A stretch of DNA of 19,171 nt from contig DATNPH010000260.1 of NCBI GenBank assembly GCA_036703315.1, positions 1 to 19,171 on the forward strand. Reading direction: 5' to 3'. This document shows, piece by piece, positions 14,866 to 19,171 of this stretch (position 1 is its first letter; every line of letters starts with the position of its first letter). Under the pieces are notes generated by a model. That model did not search any database, was not told where the DNA came from, and was given only the letters and a program-made list of their open reading frames with translations. This DNA is from DATNPH01 sp036703315 (GTDB lineage Bacteria > Cyanobacteriota > Cyanobacteriia > Cyanobacteriales > Coleofasciculaceae). Position numbers and translations under genes: made by a program.

Positions 14866-15263
14866 AACACGCCTCCTGCCGCAACGCATAGGCAAATTTT
14901 GAATTACAGATGCAAATGGTGTTGCGGGTAAAATCCCTTTATTAGGATATGATCGCAACTCCTTGAAAAACAATTAAAGAAAGACTTAGGTCTGGCTGCT
15001 TTGAAAGAACCAATCCAAGCTAGTCTAAGTAAAGTACAGTGACATTCCAAGCATGAGTTTTTCTCTGGCTTCTGCTTGAAGAGTGTCTTAGAGAGCCCAT
15101 AGCCAGAAGGTACGCTCTTGGACGCTATGGCGTCCCGCCATAAAAGAACAGAGCAGCGGCCCTGAAAAGCACTAGGCTCACACAATAGATTCATAGCTTT
15201 GAACTGTTCCCGAATTCCATCGGCTGCAATGAGCTTTTGGATTAAATACATTGAATTGAGAAT
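14866..15263. other. 398-bp structured region between divergent genes
   Basis: This should hold the divergent promoters of the SRPBCC and hemF genes. It contains a 7-bp stem TCTGGCT/AGCCAGA (15064-15107). It also has two overlapping, mutually exclusive hairpins: GGACGC/GCGTCC (15120-15135) and ATGGCG/CGCCAT (15127-15141). A 115-codon minus-strand frame here (15251-14904) has no family likeness and overlaps the SRPBCC leader, so it is not called. Confidence 0.5.
14872..14877 (-). promoter_or_regulatory. Shine-Dalgarno that decides the SRPBCC start
   Basis: A perfect AGGAGG with a 6-nt spacer to the GTG at 14865. It lies inside the longer frame that starts at ATG 14889 or 14973, which argues that those earlier starts are not used. 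Confidence 0.65.
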
Positions 15264-16295
15264 ATGACAGCTTTTAAGACGGACGCAACGACCACAACTA
15301 TTTCTTTACCTCCCACTAGCTCTAGGGAGAGAGTCAAGCAGTTTATGCAACAGCTGCAAGACAAAATTTGCGAAGCTCTGGTACAGCTAGATGGCGTAAG
15401 CACTTTTAAAGAAGATGCCTGGGAGCGAGAAGAAGGTGGCGGCGGTCGTTCCCGTGTTATGCGTGATGGTGCAGTGTTTGAGCAAGGAGGAGTCGGCTTT
15501 TCTGAAGTTTGGGATAGCCAATTACCACCCTCAATATTGGCACAGCGTCCAGAGGCGGCTGGACATGGTTTTTTTGCCACAGGTACATCAATGGTATTGC
15601 ATCCTCGCAATCCCTATGTTCCCACGGTTCACCTGAACTATCGCTACTTTGAGGCAGGACCCGTCTGGTGGTTTGGTGGTGGAGCTGACTTGACGCCTTA
15701 CTATCCCTTTGCCGAAGATGCTACCCATTTCCATCGGACGCTAAAGCAAGCCTGTGATGCACACCATTCAGAGTATTATCCAGTATTCAAACGCTGGTGT
15801 GATGAATATTTCTATCTGAAACATCGTCAAGAATCGCGGGGCATCGGTGGACTATTTTTTGACTATCAAGATGGGACAGGAGCATTGTATCGCGGTCCTC
15901 ATAAAGATAGTTCTGCTGCAACTTATAGTGCTCAACTTGGGGATATAGAGCCTCGTACTTGGGACGATGTATTTGCCTTTGTGCAGGAGTGCGGTGAGGC
16001 ATTCCTACCAGCCTATCTGCCAATTGTAGAGCGGCGTAAAGCTTTGGAGTATGGTGAGAAGGAACGCAACTTCCAGTTATACCGCCGAGGTCGTTATGTT
16101 GAATTCAACCTTGTCTATGACCGAGGCACAATTTTTGGACTGCAAACGAATGGGCGAACTGAGTCAATTCTTATGTCTCTGCCCCCCTTAGTTCGTTGGG
16201 AATACGGCTATAAACCTGAACCCAACACTCCCGAAGCCGAATTGTATGAGACATTTCTCAAACCCCAAGATTGGGCAAACTGGACGCCCTCCTGA
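15264..16295 (+). CDS. hemF: Oxygen-dependent coproporphyrinogen III oxidase
   Basis: 343 residues; converts coproporphyrinogen III to protoporphyrinogen IX with O2 in the shared heme, chlorophyll and bilin pathway, in the cytosol as a homodimer. Clear HemF blocks are FKEDAWEREEGGGGRSRVM (48-66), NPYVPTVHLNYRYFE (116-130, with conserved His123), WWFGGGADLTPYY (135-147), GIGGLFFDY (193-201) and RGRYVEFNLVYDRGTIFGLQ (about 274-293). Length is normal for cyanobacterial HemF and no residue block is missing. The ATG at 15264 has only a weak GAG upstream. The first 20 residues are Thr-rich and variable, so translation could begin slightly differently. The gene is followed by a 303-bp gap and appears to be transcribed alone. 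hemN, the oxygen-independent counterpart, is not in the window. Confidence 0.96.
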   Translation: MTAFKTDATTTTISLPPTSSRERVKQFMQQLQDKICEALVQLDGVSTFKEDAWEREEGGGGRSRVMRDGAVFEQGGVGFSEVWDSQLPPSILAQRPEAAGHGFFATGTSMVLHPRNPYVPTVHLNYRYFEAGPVWWFGGGADLTPYYPFAEDATHFHRTLKQACDAHHSEYYPVFKRWCDEYFYLKHRQESRGIGGLFFDYQDGTGALYRGPHKDSSAATYSAQLGDIEPRTWDDVFAFVQECGEAFLPAYLPIVERRKALEYGEKERNFQLYRRGRYVEFNLVYDRGTIFGLQTNGRTESILMSLPPLVRWEYGYKPEPNTPEAELYETFLKPQDWANWTPS

Positions 16296-16598
16296 TTTAT
16301 CACAACATCTTTCCAACCAAGATGAGGGAGCTGAGGAAGATCAGGGAGGTAGGAGGGTTAGGGGAGATTTCTCAACCCACCTTCCCTATCCTCTCCATTT
16401 CTCTCATCAACTAGGTTTCCAGACTTCCCGTGAAAAGTCAGGAAGCCCTCAACCTCAGAAGCTATCTGAGTTAAACTACTTGAGGTGAGTAGCTGGAAAT
16501 CGCGCCATCAGGGTAATCGTTGTTTTTAGTAGAGTTTTCAAAGCTTAATTAACGCACCCAGATTGCAAGCCTAAAGCTGCCATGGCAAGGAGGTACTG
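16296..16598. other. 303-bp gap between hemF and the STAS gene
   Basis: It begins with a purine-rich tract of GAGG/GGAGG words (about 16321-16365) that can fold back on the pyrimidine-rich tract after it (GGGTT..GAGA/TCTC..AACCC). This could end hemF transcription, but there is no U-tract. The remainder should contain the STAS-gene promoter; no convincing -35/-10 pair was found. Confidence 0.5.
16587..16594 (+). promoter_or_regulatory. Strong Shine-Dalgarno of the STAS gene
   Basis: AAGGAGGT is fully complementary to the 16S rRNA tail, with five to six nt to ATG 16599. It fixes the start and suggests efficient translation. Confidence 0.85.
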
Positions 16599-16967
16599 AT
16601 GATTCATATCGAGCAGAAAACGCACACGACGCCAGATGGCACGACGGTCATTATTCTGGCACCAGTTGGACGTCTAGACATTACTACGGCTTGGCAATTT
16701 CGCCTGAAGTTGCAAGAGTGTATTTCCAAACTCAGTCGTCATGTAGTCGTCAACCTGGGTCAGGTTAACTTCATTGATAGTTCTGGTCTGACCTCCTTAG
16801 TCGCAGGAATGCGAGATGCGGACAAAGTTAAAGGTAGCTTCCGCATTTGTAATGTTCATCCGGAAGCCAAATTGGTGTTTGAAGTCACGATGATGGACTC
16901 CGTGTTTGAGATCTTTGAAACTGAGACAGAAGCTTTGGAGGGAGTTCCGCGTAGTATGCCAACTTAA
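16599..16967 (+). CDS. STAS-domain anti-sigma-factor antagonist
   Basis: 122 residues, a single STAS domain of the SpoIIAA/RsbV type. The pattern is VIILAPVGRLDITTAWQFRL (17-36), then HVVVNLGQVNFIDSSGLTSL (48-67), then CNVHPEAKLVFEVTMMDSVF. Ser61 or Ser62 in FIDSSGL is the expected phosphorylation site. In the family the unphosphorylated protein binds a partner kinase/anti-sigma factor or another switch target, and phosphorylation releases it. No kinase (RsbW-like) or phosphatase (PP2C) gene is next to it, so its partner is encoded elsewhere. In cyanobacteria such orphan STAS proteins also act in motility and carbon regulation, but nothing here selects among these. Very strong ribosome site; likely monocistronic. 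Confidence 0.9.
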   Translation: MIHIEQKTHTTPDGTTVIILAPVGRLDITTAWQFRLKLQECISKLSRHVVVNLGQVNFIDSSGLTSLVAGMRDADKVKGSFRICNVHPEAKLVFEVTMMDSVFEIFETETEALEGVPRSMPT

Positions 16968-17027
16968 GAGGATGTTTGTAAAGAAAGCTGAAGACAACTA
17001 AAATCTAGCTGCTAAGACAAGAATATC

Positions 17028-17124
17028 TGAGTTCGACATAAAAGACTGCCCAGCGAATGAATCAGGTTTGTAGTCTTCGTACAAGTACGAAAGAATGAGG
17101 CGGCTGATCTTACGTCGAACTCAG
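17028..17124. mobile_element. 97-bp inverted-repeat element, MITE-like
   Basis: CTGAGTTCGACATAA (17028-17042) and TTACGTCGAACTCAG (17110-17124) are complementary at 14 of 15 positions. Inside are a second inverted pair (AAGACT/AGTCTT) and a perfect small hairpin CGTAC-aa-GTACG. No coding frame is present. Length and terminal repeats suit a miniature non-autonomous element or solo IS ends. No target duplication is visible next to the ends. It could also act as a terminator for the STAS gene, 60 bp upstream. Confidence 0.55.
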
Positions 17125-17237
17125 GTTTCGACAAGATGAATTTTTATAAATATCTGCATAATTTCTAAGCTTCAGTCAGAAAACTTCCCAAAAGCTCAAG
17201 CATCTATCTTTTAGGGCTTTTAGGGAATATAGATTCT

Positions 17238-18464
17238 ATGAAGACTCGCTTAAGAAATTTCTTGATAGGTTTAGTTGGGGCAGTGATTATTGCCTTGGGA
17301 TTGTCGATACTTACTGCTACCACCGCCGCCACAAGTTTCTCTTATACAGTTACTGACTTAGGAAGCCTTGGCGGCAGTTCCAGTGTTGCTTATGGCATCA
17401 ACGATGCGGGGCAAGTCGTTGGCTATGCGTATAGAGATCGTGGTATTGAGCATGCCTTCTTGTGGGAGAAGGGTACGATGCAAGACCTAGGAACCCTCAG
17501 CAGCAGCGACGAGTGGGCCTACAGCGAGGCTTGGGGCATCAACAACAAGGGACAAGTCGTTGGCTATGCGTATAGTGATCGTGGTTATAAGCACGCTTTC
17601 TTGTGGGAAAACGGCAAGATGAGAGACCTCGATCCCTTCTTTAGCGATGACAGCTATGCCAATGCCATCAACGACAAGGGACAAGTCGTTGGCTGGCTGT
17701 ACAGCAGTGGTTGTTATATTGTCAGGAGCCGCGCCTTCTTGTGGGAAAACGGCAAGATGAGAGACCTCGATTTCCTCAATGGCAATCTCAGCTATGCCAG
17801 AGCTATCAACGATAAGGGACAAATCGTTGGTACTGTGGTGCCCATCCATAATGGTAGTTATGATTACCAGGCTTTCTTGGGGACGAATGGCAAGATGATA
17901 AACCTCACCCTCAACGGCGGTCTCAGCTTCGCTTGGGACATCAACAACAAAGAACAAGTCGTTGGGGATACGCCAATCTATAAAAGCGCTGTAAACTTTG
18001 ATACCCATGCTGCCTTGTGGACTAATGGCAAAATCAGAGACCTCGGTACCTTGGGCGGCAGAGATAGCTTTGCCAATGCCATCAACAACAGGGGACAAGT
18101 TGTTGGTCATGCAAACCTTAAAAGCGATAGTAGTGATACCCACGCCGTCTTGGGGACTATTAACAGTATTCGAAGCCTGGATACCTTCAATCCCGAATGC
18201 GAAACGGCTGATGGCATCAACAAAAGAGAACAAGTCGCGGAAAGTGTGTCTGAGAGTTTTCCTCCTTTGAGTGCTGAGTACTCTCACGCATTTGTGTGGG
18301 TAAATGGCATGATCAGAGACCTTAACAGCTTGATTCCTGCTAATTCTGGATGGCAATTAACTGAGGCAAGAGATATCAATAACAAAGGACAAATTGTGGG
18401 ATATGGGGAATTGAAAGGTCAAACCCACGCTTTTCTCCTAACACCTACTTGGGTTACTAGGTAA
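17238..18464 (+). CDS. Exported HAF-repeat protein
   Basis: 408 residues. The N-terminus (MKTRLRNFLIGLVGAVIIAL then GLSILTATTAATS) is a signal peptide or membrane anchor, with cleavage plausible after the Ala/Thr run near residue 30. The rest is eight tandem units of about 45 residues, each with DLG.LGG, a small-residue stretch, A.GIN..GQVVG and HAFLW.NG. These are the HAF repeats of extracellular proteins, thought to fold as a beta-propeller-like array. Unit 7 is degenerate (INKREQVAESVSE replaces GQVVG), and unit 5 has NKEQVVGD. No enzymatic motif, sortase signal or PEP-CTERM tail is seen. The function in cyanobacteria is unknown; a surface or extracellular role is inferred. Identical DNA between neighbouring units indicates recent repeat exchange. 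Confidence 0.88.
   Translation: MKTRLRNFLIGLVGAVIIALGLSILTATTAATSFSYTVTDLGSLGGSSSVAYGINDAGQVVGYAYRDRGIEHAFLWEKGTMQDLGTLSSSDEWAYSEAWGINNKGQVVGYAYSDRGYKHAFLWENGKMRDLDPFFSDDSYANAINDKGQVVGWLYSSGCYIVRSRAFLWENGKMRDLDFLNGNLSYARAINDKGQIVGTVVPIHNGSYDYQAFLGTNGKMINLTLNGGLSFAWDINNKEQVVGDTPIYKSAVNFDTHAALWTNGKIRDLGTLGGRDSFANAINNRGQVVGHANLKSDSSDTHAVLGTINSIRSLDTFNPECETADGINKREQVAESVSESFPPLSAEYSHAFVWVNGMIRDLNSLIPANSGWQLTEARDINNKGQIVGYGELKGQTHAFLLTPTWVTR
17412..17771 (+). repeat. Near-identical DNA repeats inside the HAF gene
   Basis: A 23-bp word (CAAGTCGTTGGCTATGCGTA plus TAG) occurs at 17412-17434 and 17553-17575, 141 bp apart (47 codons). A 36-bp word beginning TTCTTGTGGGAAAACGGCAA occurs at 17598-17633 and 17736-17771, 138 bp apart (46 codons). 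Both periods equal one HAF unit, so unequal crossing-over would add or remove whole units in frame. Confidence 0.85.
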
Positions 18465-18501
18465 GTCGGTCTTTGTTAAAGGAATCTAAATTAAAGAGAA
18501 T

Positions 18502-18524
18502 AACCCTCTTCCTCTAAGAGGGTT
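18502..18524. terminator. Bidirectional hairpin between convergent genes
   Basis: AACCCTCTT (18502-18510) pairs perfectly with AAGAGGGTT (18516-18524) over a 5-nt loop. It lies between the HAF gene stop (18464) and the stop of the minus-strand lyase (18565). On the minus strand it is followed by the T-rich ATTCTCTTTAATTT. It is suited to ending both transcripts. Confidence 0.6.
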
Positions 18525-18535
18525 GAGGTTGACTT

Positions 18536-18564
18536 GAACCTGCAACCTGTCAACCTGCAACCCT
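18536..18564. repeat. Short heptamer repeat (CAACCTG type)
   Basis: GAACCTG, CAACCTG, a single T, CAACCTG and CAACCCT follow one another and run up to the stop codon of the minus-strand lyase gene. It is a small STRR-like run, comparable in placement to the heptamers that abut the rodA stop. Confidence 0.55.
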
Positions 18565-19171
18565 TTAAACAGGTAACTCAGCAGCAAAATCTTGACGTTT
18601 TGTGAAGCGATATGGGCCAAGTAAAGCTCCCCACATCGCTTTTCCATTTGCCGGATCAATGCCCTTGTCGTAGCTGCGGAATTCCTCTTGTGTTGCCTCA
18701 AAACCTAAGGAAATTTGGTAATTATTACCTTGGAAGCTAAAGCTACAAGGAGTTCCAGTGGCTGATGAAGCTGAAAATTCATAGGAATTTGGGGCAACTT
18801 GGCGGTGTTTAACAGTGAGGTCACAGCTGGGTAAGAATTGAATCTGTTCGACACTAAGCTGCCTCAATAGTTCTGGATTACGACCGGCTCCTCGGATCGC
18901 TTCTGGGTCTTTGAGCATATAATACTGCACCTGTAGATCTGCCGAGGTGGTGCCGTTTTGATAAAGCCGCAAAATTCGCGGACGGTAGGGTTTATCTAGG
19001 TTGACAATATTGGCTTGTTCTGCAAACAAGGTAAGGCTGTCTTCAGTGAACAAGGGAACGGGCCGTTGCCAAAAGCGGAGGTGAACGTACCAAGCGGGTT
19101 CTGCGATCGCTTGTTGTTGATTATCAAATTCACCCGCCATGTAGCGTGCTAGGGTGATTAGCTCAGGAGCA
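18565..19171 (-). CDS. CpcT/CpeT-family chromophore lyase, 5' end cut
   Basis: The frame is open past an internal ATG (19140) to the right edge, reading PELITLARYMAGEFDNQQQA. That matches the family opening (LA.wMAg.FsNq.QA), so the true start is a few codons outside the window. About 200 residues remain. Family features are YVHLRFWQRPVPLF, KPYRPRILRLYQ, QVQYYMLKDPEAIRGAGRNP, LPSCDLTVK and a C-terminal WGALLGPYRFTKRQDFAAELP. CpcT attaches phycocyanobilin to a cysteine of the phycocyanin beta subunit and CpeT works on phycoerythrin. Paralogues of unknown target are common. Which member this is cannot be told from the fragment, because the residues differ noticeably from classic CpcT. It is convergent with the HAF gene, with only 100 bp between the stops. 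Confidence 0.88.
   Translation of the reverse strand, partial: APELITLARYMAGEFDNQQQAIAEPAWYVHLRFWQRPVPLFTEDSLTLFAEQANIVNLDKPYRPRILRLYQNGTTSADLQVQYYMLKDPEAIRGAGRNPELLRQLSVEQIQFLPSCDLTVKHRQVAPNSYEFSASSATGTPCSFSFQGNNYQISLGFEATQEEFRSYDKGIDPANGKAMWGALLGPYRFTKRQDFAAELPV

Larger units (their letters stand above)
1601..19110. repeat. HIP1 octamers GCGATCGC, 14 copies
   Basis: Perfect copies begin at 1601, 1662, 2128, 2154, 4983, 5838, 6733, 7227, 8676, 11183, 13050, 13112, 14184 and 19103. About one per 1.4 kb, where chance would give roughly one per 65 kb. This is the highly iterated palindrome of cyanobacterial genomes and marks the sequence as cyanobacterial. Four cluster in the 1.6-2.2 kb gap; nine lie within genes. 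Confidence 0.95.

Noticed and set aside
14904..15251. 115-codon minus-strand frame between the SRPBCC and hemF genes
   Set aside because: No family likeness, unusual composition with many Cys/Ser, it spans the hairpins, and it overlaps the SRPBCC leader. It could be a remnant, but nothing supports that.
17487..18356. 289-codon open frame on the minus strand inside the HAF gene
   Set aside because: It is the antisense image of the HAF repeats. Its own repetitive sequence mirrors the plus-strand units, and the plus frame has a signal peptide and known repeats.
1..19171. CRISPR arrays, tRNA or rRNA genes, complete transposase genes
   Set aside because: I looked for direct repeats with regular spacers, cloverleaf-like stretches and transposase motifs. 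Only heptamer runs, HAF repeats and two miniature inverted-repeat elements were found.

Overview
The window comes from a cyanobacterium, probably a filamentous one. The evidence is 14 perfect HIP1 octamers (GCGATCGC) in 19 kb, heptanucleotide short tandem repeats, an NdhS subunit of the photosynthetic NDH-1 complex, a CpcT/CpeT-family phycobilin lyase, and a valyl-tRNA synthetase carrying the cyanobacterial CAAD membrane domain. I cannot name the species.

Left part (1-3.9 kb) is accessory in character. It starts with an uncharacterised minus-strand gene that runs off the left edge and begins at a GTG near 767. A DUF4926-like small protein (951-1220), a repeat-rich gap with a 196-bp MITE-like element (1305-1500) and a 71-residue orphan protein (1785-2000) follow. 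A GH100 neutral/alkaline invertase (2250-3668) is next. A frameshifted, truncated remnant of a GxxExxY-family gene lies just behind it on the opposite strand.

Central part (3.9-14.1 kb) is mostly core genome. valS with its CAAD insert is followed 38 bp later by a coiled-coil protein resembling the N-terminus of the motility protein HmpF. A long minus-strand series then carries a CPA2 cation/proton antiporter with C-terminal universal-stress domains, a HAS-barrel protein, ndhS, rodA and an Mrp/ApbC-type P-loop ATPase. The gaps hold dispersed repeats, including a 16-bp-stem inverted repeat and a clean run of seven heptamers that reaches the rodA stop codon.

Right part (14.1-19.2 kb) holds an SRPBCC-family protein whose best start is an internal GTG with a strong Shine-Dalgarno sequence, hemF (oxygen-dependent coproporphyrinogen III oxidase), a single STAS-domain anti-sigma-factor antagonist, a 97-bp inverted-repeat element, a secreted or membrane-anchored HAF-repeat protein, and a CpcT/CpeT-family lyase cut by the right edge.

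Functional links are loose. hemF (tetrapyrrole synthesis), the CpcT/CpeT-family lyase (bilin attachment) and ndhS (cyclic electron flow) all serve photosynthesis, while rodA serves cell-wall elongation. No CRISPR array, complete IS transposase gene, tRNA or rRNA was seen. No convincing multi-gene novel system was found. The most interesting items are the uncharacterised left-edge gene, the two small inverted-repeat elements, the HmpF-like protein behind valS, and the structured region upstream of hemF.
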